Assembly: GCF_003014595.1 (NCBI RefSeq)
Contig: NZ_PYGK01000023.1
Location: 1-64,000, forward strand
DNA from: Chitinophaga ginsengisoli
Lineage (GTDB): Bacteria > Bacteroidota > Bacteroidia > Chitinophagales > Chitinophagaceae
Length of the DNA: 64,000 bases
Reading direction: 5' to 3'
Part shown: piece by piece, positions 56,801-63,831 of the stretch
How positions within the stretch are numbered: position 1 is the stretch's first letter
How the letters are laid out: each line of letters begins with the position of its first letter
The notes under the pieces: model-generated
Told to the model about the DNA's origin: nothing
Databases searched by the model: none
What the model saw: only the letters and a program-made list of their open reading frames with translations
Translations under genes and position numbers: made by a program

Positions 56801-59800
56801 CCATCTGCGGTACACTTTCTTCCATCTGCATGCCCTGTTGCATTACCACGGCCACATCAAAAACCGGGAAGCGGCTGAGATCACGGGGAATATCCAGTTC
56901 ATCCACCAACTTATCAAACGGATATACCTGGTGGTCAAATGCCTCCAACATAACCCGTTTAACCTGCTCCAGCAATACGGGGAAAGTGGCATCGCCATCA
57001 ATAATAGTTCTCAGTGCCAGTGTATTAACATAGAAACCGATCTGCTCTTCCAATTGCAAGTGCTCTCTTCCAGCCACAGTGGTTCCTACAATGAGGTCAT
57101 GCTGTCCTGTGTAGCGGTAAAGCAGCGCTTTTACTACTGCCACTAATCCCATAAATAAAGTAGCACCTGTTGCTCCGGTAACCTCTTCGAGGGAGGTTCT
57201 GAGTGCAGCAGGGAGATGAAAGCGTAGCTGCTCTCCATTGTACGTGCGATTGTTACCCCGGGGATGATCAAGCGGCAATTCTAATACGGGTAATTCTCCG
57301 GAAAGTACATTGCGCCAGAAATTCTGGTGATCTTTCAACAGGTCGCCACTTAGTTGTTCCTGTTGCCATACTGCATAATCTTTATACTGTAGTGGCAGTG
57401 GTTTATGTTGGTACGCTTCTCCACGATGCATGGCATTATACGCAGTAATTACCTCTTTCACCAATACCTGTATTGACCATTCATCAGAAATAATATGATG
57501 TACAGCCAGCAAAAGGGTATGCTGATCTGCGGATAATTTCAGCAGCCAGACACGTAACAACGGCCCCTGACTAAGGGAGTACGGCGTTGCAGCCAGCAAC
57601 TGTTTATATTCTTCCACTGTGCTATTGTCACCACTAAGATCGTGCGTAACGATAGTAAAATCCAGTTCCTCTACTGACAGTATTTTCTGTCTGGGCGCTC
57701 CGTTGACAAGCGGGAAAATTGTGCGCAGACTTTCATGTCTTTCTATCACTTTCAGGAAAGCCTGCTGCAAAGCCATTTGATTCAGCTCTCCCTGTAAAGT
57801 GTATGCCAGCGGGCGACTATATGCCACCAGGTTTTCTTCCAGCTGGTCAATCACCCACAGGCGGCGCTGCCCATGCGATAAGGGATAATCTGGCTGAACA
57901 GCAGCTATTCCGATCTGTTGGTACTTTTGGGCATTTGCTCCATTGATCAGTATAGCCTGGGCTGAGACAGTAGTATGGTTGAATATGTCTGCAATAGTTA
58001 ACTGTATTTCCAGCTCTTTATAGATGCGCGATATAAGCTGTATGGCTTTCAATGAAGAGCCTCCAATAGTAAAGAATGAAGTATTACGTCCAACCTTGTC
58101 CACCCGCAGAATAGCCTTCCAGATACCGGCGAGCTGTTGTTCCACACCTTCAGTTGGCTGATCATCATTTTCCTGCTCTTTCCTGTCAGAAGGCCTGGGC
58201 AGTTTCTTCCTCTCTACCTTTCCATTGATGTTCAGTGGAAAGGCCTCCATAAAAATATAATGCACCGGCAGATGCGTAAGCGGCAATTCTTTTTCCAGTA
58301 AGGCTCTCAGCGCGGTAGCGGCATATTCTTTTCCGCTGTAGTAACAGATCAGCTCCTGCATCAGCTCTTCATCCTGGTGTACCACTAATTCTACCTGCCG
58401 TATATCCTCCAGTTTTAGCAATGCCTGACGTATGCTTTCCAGTTCCACCCGCACACCATGTAGCTTTACCTGATCATCTCTTCTGCCAAGCAGTTCCAAT
58501 ATACCGTCACTTCTGTAACGGCCTATATCGCCGGTACGGCATACAAGGAACCGGTCATCTTCCAGTAATGGATTAGGCACAAATAAAGTATCTGTCAGTA
58601 TGGGATCTGTATATCCTAACGTGACATAAGGACTGCTGATATAGATCTCCCCGATCTCTCCCTCCACACAGAGTAGCCCATTGTTGATAACAGCAATGCT
58701 GGTATCTTCTATAGGTCTCCCTATTGGCAACACGTCTCCCGGCTCCCAATCCAGACCTTTGATATGATAGCAGCTCTTGAGGATAGTTGTTTCTGTCAGT
58801 CCGTACATATTTGACAGGCGCGCCTTTCCTCTATTTACTTTCTTCCAGTTCAGCACATCGCGTCCATACAGGCGCTCTCCTGCCAGTACAACATGCTGCA
58901 GCGCAGGTAATTCAATACCGGCTTCCTCCATTTCACGTGTAATAAGACGGAACAGGGAGGGAACAGTCTGAAGAACGGAGATGCGGATATCTGCCAGCCA
59001 TTGTACCAGCGATGGCATACGCTGGCGGGTGTCGGGCGCAGGGATACATAAGGTAGCACCTGAAGTGAGAGCTACAAGTATATCTTTCAGGGATGCATCA
59101 AACGTAACAGGAGCGATCTGACTGATCCTACTGTCGATACCTACGGCAAATTCCTTACTATGCCATTGTATATAGTGACTAAGGCTGCGGTGAGTTCCTT
59201 TGATGCCTTTTGGTACACCAGTTGAACCGGAAGTATAAAATACATAAGCAGGCGCATCATCCGGAAGCATAATATCCAGCGCCGCTGAGGATAATTCTTC
59301 CGGCAGCACCTCATACTCCGGTAACGTGCTTTCAGGTGTAAAACAACGATAAGGCCGTTTCTCAACACCTATCAGCGATGAGAATTCTATATCCAGTTCA
59401 CTCAGGATCTCCTCTCCGGACGCGGGCATTTCAAGCAACAGGGGAATATCTCCTGCAAATCCCTTTACATCCTGCAGGGAACTACTGTCAGTGATCAACA
59501 TGACAGGCTCCAGTTGCTGCAATATACCCGACAATATACGCTGCGGCTGCCGGGGGTCAAGCGGCAGGTATATCCCACCACTCTTCATCACTGCCAGCAT
59601 AGCGGTAACCAGGTTAATACCAGATGGAAGCACTACACTGATTGTATCTCCTGGCACTACTCCTTTTGCCTTCAGTAATCTGGCCAGCCTGTTACTATCT
59701 TTTTCCAGCTCTTCATAACTGATCCGGCCCGCCTCCTCTTCAATAGCTACCAACAGAGGATACTGTGCAGCAGTATCGGCAAACAACTGTTGTACCGGTT

Positions 59801-62800
59801 TATGAGGTTTTACAAGTTGTCGTTTATCAAAAGATACCGCCCCTTCGGGTACGGATTTATTATGATATGCCAATGTCCGCAGACTTCTGTCTGGTGCTTC
59901 GAGTATCGCTGTGAGCAGCCGGTTAAGGTCTTCAGATATGGTGGTGATCCGGCTTTCATTGAACAGATCTGTATTATATTCAATACCGGCTTCCAGCATA
60001 TCATTGCGTATGCTGAACTGAAAACGCAGATCTCCTTTACTGATCGACAAGAGCGAAGGCGCCGTCTCTATCTCAATTCCTTTCATTTCCTGTACAGCAG
60101 AAGTATCCAGCTGTACATTCTGTAATACTACCGCCACATCAAATAGGGGGTTACGGGCGGGATCCGCATCTGCCCCCAGTTCATCTACCAACAGGTCAAA
60201 TGGATATGCCTGATGCTGGAATCCATTTACAGCACAATGCTTTACAGCTTCCAGCAATGCCGAGAATCCTGCGTTACCGTCTACCTGCGTTCTCAATGCA
60301 AGTGTATTGAGATAATATCCTATCTGGTCTTCCAGCTCAGTATGTTCCCGACCAGCAACAGGCGTACCTATTACTATGTCGGACTGCCCGGTGTAGCGGA
60401 ACAATAATGTTTTCACCAGCGCAACCAATCCCATAAACAGGGTCGCTTCCTGTTTATTCAGATATACCTGCAAAGCAGTGCTTCTTTCTTTATCTATGTT
60501 GAAATGATACTGTGCACCTCTATACGTTGGTATCTGTGGCCGTTGCCTGTCTACCGGCAGCAACAATGCCTGAATCTCACCCCCCAGCTGTTCCAGCCAA
60601 TATTTGCGGTGGGTGCTATGATCACTGTTTGTTACCTGCGTCATCTGCCACGCAGCATAGTCTTTATACTGCAGCTGCAGTGGTGATAAGGGATTGCCCT
60701 GCCCATCATGAAATGCATTATAAAGCAGTAACAATTCCTTTATCATCAGCTGCATAGACCATTCGTCAGAAATAATGTGATGGATACCAAACAGCAATGT
60801 AAACTCTTCTGCAGCAGTTTGCAGTAATACAATACGAAGCAAGGGTCCCTTTTCAAGATCATAGGGCGTTTCCACTACTTCTTTCTGGCGCTGTGCAATG
60901 ATCCCTGCAATATCTTCACCAGCACTGATATCCTGGAAGCTGATCGCAAAGCCTGATTCCGCCAGGTTACAGATCTTTTGCTTCGGCTCTCCGTTATGTA
61001 ATATAAAGACTGTCCTCAACGACTCATGTCGCTCAAGCAGGGTATAGAATGCGGACGTTAATGCCTCCCTGTTCAGTTTTCCCTTCAGGCGATACGTCTC
61101 CAACCCGTTGAAAGGCTGCGCATCCTGTAATCTTTGGGATTGCAACCACAAACGTCTTTGAGAATATGACAGTGCATAATATGGTTGTGCTGCAACAGGT
61201 CTGATGGACTGGAAAACGGCTTTCTTCGCTTCCCTGATCAATACCGCCTGTCCGGCTATAGAAGTATGTTTGAAAATATCAGCAATGGTTAGTTGTACAT
61301 CATGCTCTTTATAAATACGCGAGATTAGTTGGATAGCCTTTAAAGATGATCCTCCATTCACAAAAAACGATGCATCCCTACTGATAGTTGTAATACCCAG
61401 TATGGCCTGCCAGATGGTTAACAACTGTTGTTCCAGTCCGGCATGCGGCGCATCAAACTGCTGTCCAGCCATCAGCTGTTCGGGTCTGGGTAAACGCTTC
61501 CTGTCCACCTTACCATTGATGTTCAGCGGAAAACTGGCCAGCCATACATAATGCGCAGGCAGATGGCTGACGGGTAATTCTTCTGCCAGCAGCTCACGCA
61601 GATCAGCGTCTTTACGTGGGTTACCTGTATAATAACAGATCAGCTCCTGTTGAAAGTCATCGTCCTGGTATACGATCAGCTCTACCTGGTCTACTCCTTC
61701 CTGCTTCAGCATGGATGATTTAACTGCGTCGAGTTCTACACGTACGCCATGTATCTTCACCTGTTCATCACGCCGTCCCAGCAGTTCCAGCATACCGTCC
61801 GGTCTGTAACGTCCCAGGTCACCCGTTCTGCAAACAATGTCCTCGCGGTCTTTTACCAATGGGTTCTGTACAAACAAGGGCTGTGCATCCTGTTGATTAA
61901 TATAACCTTTGGTTACGTAAGGGCTCTTAATGTATACCTCTCCTATTTCTCCTCCTGTACACAAACCACTTTCATTGATCACAGCCAGCTGGGTATTGCT
62001 AATAGCCTTTCCCACCGGGATCACTTCTCCCGCTTGCCATTCCCAATGGGGAATACGGTAAGAGGACTTGAGAATAGTAGTCTCGGTAAGACCGTACATA
62101 TTATAGATAACGGTATGCTCACCAGCAACAGCACGCCAGTTGAGCAGGTCCTTCCCATATAGTTTCTCCCCTGCCAGCACTACGTATTTCAACTGTGGCA
62201 AGATGATCTGCTGCTCCTTCATGGTCCTGGTGATCAGGCGGAATAAAGAAGGCACTGTTTGCAGCAGCGTAATGCCTGAATTGTACAGCCACTTTACAAG
62301 GGCCGGCAACTGATAGCGAACAGCAGGATCTGGTATGCACAAAGTAGCGCCAGTGCTTAGTGCTGTCAGTATATCCTTCAGGGATGCATCGAAAGTTACG
62401 GGGGCCAGCTGACTGATCCTGCCTGATTCATCTATATTGAGCTCTCCGGCATGCCAATGTATATAATGGCTCAGGCTTTCATGACATCCTAATATACCTT
62501 TCGGTGTACCGGTGGTGCCGGATGTAAAAAATATATAGTTGCTGTCGTCCGCCTGTTGCGCTACTGCTGGCAGTGCAGTACTAAACGCAGACAACGTAAG
62601 TGTTTCACAGGTATAAACATCTCCTGTCAGTCTGGCTAATGTATAACCTGACTCCTGTGTTTCAATCATACTGGCATCCAGTTGCAGGTCAGCCAGCAAA
62701 GTATGGGCTGCTGCAGGAAGGCCGATCAGCAGGGGGATATGTACTTTCCGTTGCAGGAGGAACTGCTGCAGCTTATCCAGGTCTTCAGAAAAAGTGATCA

Positions 62801-63113
62801 GTGCGGCCGGGGTTGTAAGCGACAACATCTGTAGTACACGAGCAGGCGCCTGGTCAATATCCAGGGGTACATATACCTGGTTGGTTTTAAAACATGACAA
62901 CATAGCAACCGCCAGCCTGATACTGGCGTGCATCACCACACCTACGTTACTACCGGGGATAATACCGAGTGATAATAACACATGAGACAATCTGTTACTT
63001 TCCTTAGAAAGCGCTTCATAGCTGATCACATCATGGGATTCTTCAATAGCCGCTTTATCTTTCAGCAAAGCAGCCTTGTTTTCTATAACGCTATGGATAA
63101 ATGATTTCGACAT
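47868..63113 (-). CDS. Five-module non-ribosomal peptide synthetase with terminal thioesterase
   Basis: 5081 residues from the ATG at 63113 (an in-frame TTG at 63143 adds ten). Domain order with rough residues: A1 10-540, T1 555-625, C2 645-1085, A2 1100-1640, T2 1655-1725, C3 1740-2180, A3 2195-2680, T3 2695-2760, C4 2775-3215, A4 3230-3715, T4 3725-3795, C5 3810-4250, A5 4270-4755, T5 4765-4835, TE 4855-5075. Carrier serines are S590, S1687, S2725, S3757 and S4800. All four C domains have HHxxxDEW. The TE serine is S4929 (GFSFGG) and its histidine is H5059. There is no epimerase, methylation or reductase domain. No C domain precedes A1. The start is 34 bases from the methyltransferase stop, so the genes are co-transcribed. 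The product is not identified. Confidence 0.95.
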   Translation of the reverse strand: MSKSFIHSVIENKAALLKDKAAIEESHDVISYEALSKESNRLSHVLLSLGIIPGSNVGVVMHASIRLAVAMLSCFKTNQVYVPLDIDQAPARVLQMLSLTTPAALITFSEDLDKLQQFLLQRKVHIPLLIGLPAAAHTLLADLQLDASMIETQESGYTLARLTGDVYTCETLTLSAFSTALPAVAQQADDSNYIFFTSGTTGTPKGILGCHESLSHYIHWHAGELNIDESGRISQLAPVTFDASLKDILTALSTGATLCIPDPAVRYQLPALVKWLYNSGITLLQTVPSLFRLITRTMKEQQIILPQLKYVVLAGEKLYGKDLLNWRAVAGEHTVIYNMYGLTETTILKSSYRIPHWEWQAGEVIPVGKAISNTQLAVINESGLCTGGEIGEVYIKSPYVTKGYINQQDAQPLFVQNPLVKDREDIVCRTGDLGRYRPDGMLELLGRRDEQVKIHGVRVELDAVKSSMLKQEGVDQVELIVYQDDDFQQELICYYTGNPRKDADLRELLAEELPVSHLPAHYVWLASFPLNINGKVDRKRLPRPEQLMAGQQFDAPHAGLEQQLLTIWQAILGITTISRDASFFVNGGSSLKAIQLISRIYKEHDVQLTIADIFKHTSIAGQAVLIREAKKAVFQSIRPVAAQPYYALSYSQRRLWLQSQRLQDAQPFNGLETYRLKGKLNREALTSAFYTLLERHESLRTVFILHNGEPKQKICNLAESGFAISFQDISAGEDIAGIIAQRQKEVVETPYDLEKGPLLRIVLLQTAAEEFTLLFGIHHIISDEWSMQLMIKELLLLYNAFHDGQGNPLSPLQLQYKDYAAWQMTQVTNSDHSTHRKYWLEQLGGEIQALLLPVDRQRPQIPTYRGAQYHFNIDKERSTALQVYLNKQEATLFMGLVALVKTLLFRYTGQSDIVIGTPVAGREHTELEDQIGYYLNTLALRTQVDGNAGFSALLEAVKHCAVNGFQHQAYPFDLLVDELGADADPARNPLFDVAVVLQNVQLDTSAVQEMKGIEIETAPSLLSISKGDLRFQFSIRNDMLEAGIEYNTDLFNESRITTISEDLNRLLTAILEAPDRSLRTLAYHNKSVPEGAVSFDKRQLVKPHKPVQQLFADTAAQYPLLVAIEEEAGRISYEELEKDSNRLARLLKAKGVVPGDTISVVLPSGINLVTAMLAVMKSGGIYLPLDPRQPQRILSGILQQLEPVMLITDSSSLQDVKGFAGDIPLLLEMPASGEEILSELDIEFSSLIGVEKRPYRCFTPESTLPEYEVLPEELSSAALDIMLPDDAPAYVFYTSGSTGVPKGIKGTHRSLSHYIQWHSKEFAVGIDSRISQIAPVTFDASLKDILVALTSGATLCIPAPDTRQRMPSLVQWLADIRISVLQTVPSLFRLITREMEEAGIELPALQHVVLAGERLYGRDVLNWKKVNRGKARLSNMYGLTETTILKSCYHIKGLDWEPGDVLPIGRPIEDTSIAVINNGLLCVEGEIGEIYISSPYVTLGYTDPILTDTLFVPNPLLEDDRFLVCRTGDIGRYRSDGILELLGRRDDQVKLHGVRVELESIRQALLKLEDIRQVELVVHQDEELMQELICYYSGKEYAATALRALLEKELPLTHLPVHYIFMEAFPLNINGKVERKKLPRPSDRKEQENDDQPTEGVEQQLAGIWKAILRVDKVGRNTSFFTIGGSSLKAIQLISRIYKELEIQLTIADIFNHTTVSAQAILINGANAQKYQQIGIAAVQPDYPLSHGQRRLWVIDQLEENLVAYSRPLAYTLQGELNQMALQQAFLKVIERHESLRTIFPLVNGAPRQKILSVEELDFTIVTHDLSGDNSTVEEYKQLLAATPYSLSQGPLLRVWLLKLSADQHTLLLAVHHIISDEWSIQVLVKEVITAYNAMHRGEAYQHKPLPLQYKDYAVWQQEQLSGDLLKDHQNFWRNVLSGELPVLELPLDHPRGNNRTYNGEQLRFHLPAALRTSLEEVTGATGATLFMGLVAVVKALLYRYTGQHDLIVGTTVAGREHLQLEEQIGFYVNTLALRTIIDGDATFPVLLEQVKRVMLEAFDHQVYPFDKLVDELDIPRDLSRFPVFDVAVVMQQGMQMEESVPQMDGLQVGEERVGVTTSLYDLTFWFLDRGDGITLTLEYNTDLFLRERIELMGRHFENLLEQLCDGVTVMDADFLEIEEKDKLLHVYNKTIAPVSKDTLPELFSSRSLAWAGQPAIVCEGRLLSFAILDDYTNRMAGYLISHCGVKPGNIVALLLPRNEWAVVSMLAVLKAGAAYVPMDITYPAQRVSYILKDTAATLMITEEDIPVAGVPVLYTAVIRTEIAKWEGVVLPLVSPDDVAYVMYTSGSTGNPKGVIIQHKALLNYLLWANTWYFDDLRGNIFSVFTSLSFDLTITGLFSGLLRGDSVHLFPGENIEQVLSDTFNSAAINAVKLTPSHISVLELLNIDATGVKTIIAGGEELHNGHISILRQLNPDIRIFNEYGPTETTVGCTVYEVKEENRIYIGTPVANAQILVLDDELRLSPVGIEGEIFIGGMGVAAGYLGQPQLTAEKFIHHTLTDHRLYRSGDRGRWYFNGQLGYAGRRDEQQKIRGYRIETGEIAQALSAYSGVNEVFVTVLTQKEDKQLVAYYTAAHSIAATDLKTHLSRSLPEYMIPTWYVQLDAMPLNNNGKVDKAKLPAPLAAAGGSYIAPRNKLEKQLAAIWKDILGVAQVSVNDDFFVCGGHSLKAMQLIARVYKELSVKITLKDVFKYPVLEAQASFIQSSRREQYVAIPLATPAAYYPVSYAQHRLWVLHQFDGIDLAYSITEIFEYEGKLDTVRLAAAFDILINRHEILRTVFDIVDGKPVQVVRGSTGFHLHSESADSNLQAKIAAFTRQPFDLGNGPLLRAAVFSDSDTHHYLVLVIHHIIADEWSLQVLKRELTTIYTALENKEEIRLPVLPVQYKDYTSWQRNNRHSDSLLAQQAYWKNKLQDDLPVLELPADFPRPPVQRFEGGNYYHTIPAEVLGGLQSLVAGSQATLFMGLVTAVKSLLYRYTGQTDIVVGTPVAGREHPDLEDQIGLYVNTLVLRTTLTADEGFTSNLSAVRETALEAYANQEYPFNLLVEDIDINRDVSHSAIFDVMIVLRDADEEVPVRGTERRDEELDMHLGGSKFDITFYFKQQSDGLQLQIEYNRELFTHARIKRMGQHLHQLMKAAVATPGTPISRLPYLSAEEQQALLHSYNNTAAVFPPFTPLGTLIGRHAAATPEAIALITSNRQITYAALNKRAERLAAYLQNNGYAGTNKVVAVMVDRNEWLMIAILGILKSGAGYLPLDITAPAERLKYLLETSGATAVVAGVEEVPLLSFYEGSIITEALLSDAVVCDHEIQPADLAYVIYTSGSTGKPKGVMISHGSVYNLFQGLSAKTGISHTDKLLAVTTASFDMSVLELLLPLINGATVVLASREEVYSPEALQLMMQQGITFMQATPGMWHLLTESGWNGTEGLTIITGGDTLSASLAQRLLDRCKVLWNMYGPTETTIYCTWHRLNKADESPLLGGGLSNMSAYILDANLQLLPAGVPGVIYFSGPGIATGYLGQPELTASRFIDNPYNPGTVMYNTGDVCSWTEDGLIRFSGRADFQVKIRGYRIEPGEIQASMIKLEGITHAIVLTYGNGADKYLAAYYATDRDIQPDTVREYLQRFLPDYMVPAHLVLLDAIPLNRNGKVDRARLPVPGLTKVAYMAPETPTEKVLAGIWEDVLGTKNIGRNDNFFTLGGHSLKAIQTASLIYKRLEVKVPLKEIFLRSVLSDLAAMIDQSGKQLFSAIPLAPVQEYYPLSNSQERLWIQQQMLNNLETFNMPYTYWLRGPFDRTAFEAAVRLLVERYEILRSVMFLVNDKPVQQVKQYEDFDNWLGFEDLRALPDAEEQGLIAVEEWAGIPINLRKGPLLRLKLWQVKDDQYLFLLCIHHIIADEWSMQVMMRELVILYSACLEGKQHPLEPLPLQFKDFVMWTKNEENVALMSEHREYWVNRFSGDVPVLELPADRPRPAVPDNTGTRYYSRMQGVLNGKLFSLIKEQEATLMMGLAAIVQLLIYRYTGDKDIVLGLPVTGREHPDLQNQIGFFLNTIPLRSQIDEEHGFDELLRKVKADAIAAYDRISFPFEMLVDAVNEYKPLNKRSLFNVMLVLQDEDRKEEDLLNLQDMLVEEASVATEISKFDLTFFFRKQGDDLLLTLEYSTVLFDEVRMVHLCEHMHQLIINAGEQPALPLNRIKYLPAQEETLLLTTLNDTSTKILSGTIVDAFRKVAAALPDSNALVTGKTAYTFAALDLLSDKLAAYLIQHYHVKAGNVVAMMVSRNEWALISILAILKAGAAYLPIDSSLPEDRINYILDDAAATLLITDHDRFSWNGSVLALKELVNDIDQITPRTLPVINQAAPAYVIYTSGSTGMPKGVLISHASLMNYLTFVNRHYFGNTAGHVFGVFSSLSFDLTVTSLLSGLLRGDEVYLTPEEDILTALKEVFTNDRLTAVKITPAHIRVLATLQLEETAINTAIVGGEALLPDHVLILRKLNPQMRIFNEYGPTETTVGCTVSEITGAEHITIGKPIDNTQIYILDELQQLQPVGVEGEIYIGGAGVAIGYLNREELTAARFIPDPFGPGKLYRSGDKGRWNHQGEIEYAGRADEQIKLNGFRIEPGEIASAILKYPGIKEAVVIKTSIQREDYLVAYYTAPEAIDRKELQQHIGKFLPAFMVPAWFILIPAVPLTTNGKVDKILLPAPEIDSLTAFVAPRNELEHQTAVMWAEVLNLEAVGVTSNFFELGGHSMRAVQLVSRMNKELNLRLSLRDFLGYPTIESLLALADTRGVQKGTLLSLNRKEEGLPRMYCFAPLIGTSLLYMELGKTLQGIYNCYGLQDAGFDDGKDFDATIEEKVRRFAAAIQENESGREVMLTGFSFGGTIAFEVAKILEEKGIRTTLLLLDRDTRDKKKRKQSIELSRDAIQQEVNWLRDWLADVGLEDTHRDHLEKLFYHNLRLSEAYEQKGKIKGDIIAFKAKQNIHNDFLHMKDWERYTSGRFTHLFTQGDHYDAITLPRNLQLVVTSISEKNK
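47889..48551 (-). other. NRPS thioesterase domain
   Basis: A type I TE releases the peptide by hydrolysis or ring closure. It has nucleophile GFSFGG (S4929), a likely acid in LLLLDRD and histidine in GDHYD (H5059). The choice between linear and cyclic release cannot be read from the sequence. Confidence 0.88.
48594..51701 (-). other. NRPS module 5 (C-A-T), predicted Asn
   Basis: The ten-residue pocket code reads DLTKIGEVGK, the asparagine code with a conservative change from the known DLTKLGEVGK. The A5 motif is NEYGPTE and the A4 region SFDLTVTSL. The A domain is very similar to that of module 3. The C domain has HHIIADEW. Confidence 0.85.
51729..54797 (-). other. NRPS module 4 (C-A-T), residue not predicted
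   Basis: The pocket code reads DMLQIGMIYK. The A4 motif is SFDMSVLEL and A5 is NMYGPTE. D at the first code position implies an alpha-amino acid. I cannot assign the side chain. The C domain has HHIIADEW. Confidence 0.75.
54819..57911 (-). other. NRPS module 3 (C-A-T), predicted Asn
   Basis: The pocket code DLTKIGEVGK is identical to module 5. The A4 region is SFDLTITGL and A5 is NEYGPTE. Asn is expected, and Asp is less likely because its code differs at the eighth and ninth positions. The C domain has HHIISDEW. Confidence 0.85.
57939..61196 (-). other. NRPS module 2 (C-A-T), unusual A domain
   Basis: The pocket code reads DAKQVAMILK, identical to module 1. The A5 motif is NMYGLTETT, with Leu in place of the usual Pro. 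The A4 region is TFDASLKDI. The C domain has HHIISDEW. The residue is not predicted. Confidence 0.75.
61224..63110 (-). other. NRPS module 1 (A-T), unusual A domain, no C domain in this protein
   Basis: The pocket code reads DAKQVAMILK and A5 is NMYGLTETT. The A3 motif is IFFTSGTTGTPKG. The protein begins inside the C-to-A linker. The missing C domain is probably the one ending the upstream protein at the window edge. Confidence 0.75.
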
Positions 63114-63147
63114 CTGGAATGAAGTTTTTGGGAATCTTTGCAATATT

Positions 63148-63810
63148 TCAGGGGCGCTGCAGAACGAGTATCAGCCTGTCGGCCGGTTCTTTTCTGAAAT
63201 ACTTCGGGATAACATGTTGTTCTTTTATGCTGAATCCTGCAGTAAGCGACGCTGCTATCACAGATTCATTATCTGAAGGCCGCTTTCCTGAAAACAGTAT
63301 CGGAAGGCCATAGTCACAAACATTATTGATAAAAAGATATCCGCCCGGGCGGACCAATGCGAACAATCTGGCAAGCAGACTTATATAGTCAACGTAGTTC
63401 AGCACCTGGGAAATAATGATATTATCGAATACTTCACCAGCTAACTGCTGCTGCAGATCCCCGGCGAAAGACGCTGCATTCATATCAAGGTTGAGCAAAC
63501 GGCAATTGCCCTGCTGCTGTAACCATTCCACGGCATCACTGTCATTTTCCAGGAAAGTGATACTGGCTGACGAAGGCAGTACTTCCCTTAACTCAGGGGA
63601 GTATAATAAAGGAGTGAAAAAGGGGCCGATTTCCAGCAGATCACCTTTCAGGTGTTTCCTGTTCTTCAGCAAATAGGGGATCAGTCTTCTGCCGCCCATT
63701 ACCATTCTTATGCGGGCATCACGGTCAAATTCCTCACCAAACCGGTTGTCTGTGAGGGGCCATCCACTCCATTCAACCATATATTTTTCCGGGATTAAAG
63801 CTTCGATCAT
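63148..63810 (-). CDS. Class I SAM-dependent methyltransferase-like protein
   Basis: A 220-residue Rossmann-like protein. Motif I reads LLEIGPFFTPLL, lacking the usual second glycine pair, then FLENDSDAVEW for the acidic ribose contact, LNLDMNA, and FDNIIISQVLNYVDY as the motif IV region. It sits between two NRPS genes of the same operon, 22 bases after the upstream stop codon and 34 before the next start. It may methylate the peptide or a precursor. The weak motif I means activity is not certain. Confidence 0.75.
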   Translation of the reverse strand: MIEALIPEKYMVEWSGWPLTDNRFGEEFDRDARIRMVMGGRRLIPYLLKNRKHLKGDLLEIGPFFTPLLYSPELREVLPSSASITFLENDSDAVEWLQQQGNCRLLNLDMNAASFAGDLQQQLAGEVFDNIIISQVLNYVDYISLLARLFALVRPGGYLFINNVCDYGLPILFSGKRPSDNESVIAASLTAGFSIKEQHVIPKYFRKEPADRLILVLQRP

Positions 63811-63831
63811 CTGGGTTTCTTTAGTGGGTTG

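Noticed and set aside
46237..63113. Chloramphenicol-type pathway, because of the CmlA-length enzyme
   Set aside because: There are no aminodeoxychorismate or p-aminophenylalanine genes, and the NRPS has five modules with Asn codes, not the CmlP layout.
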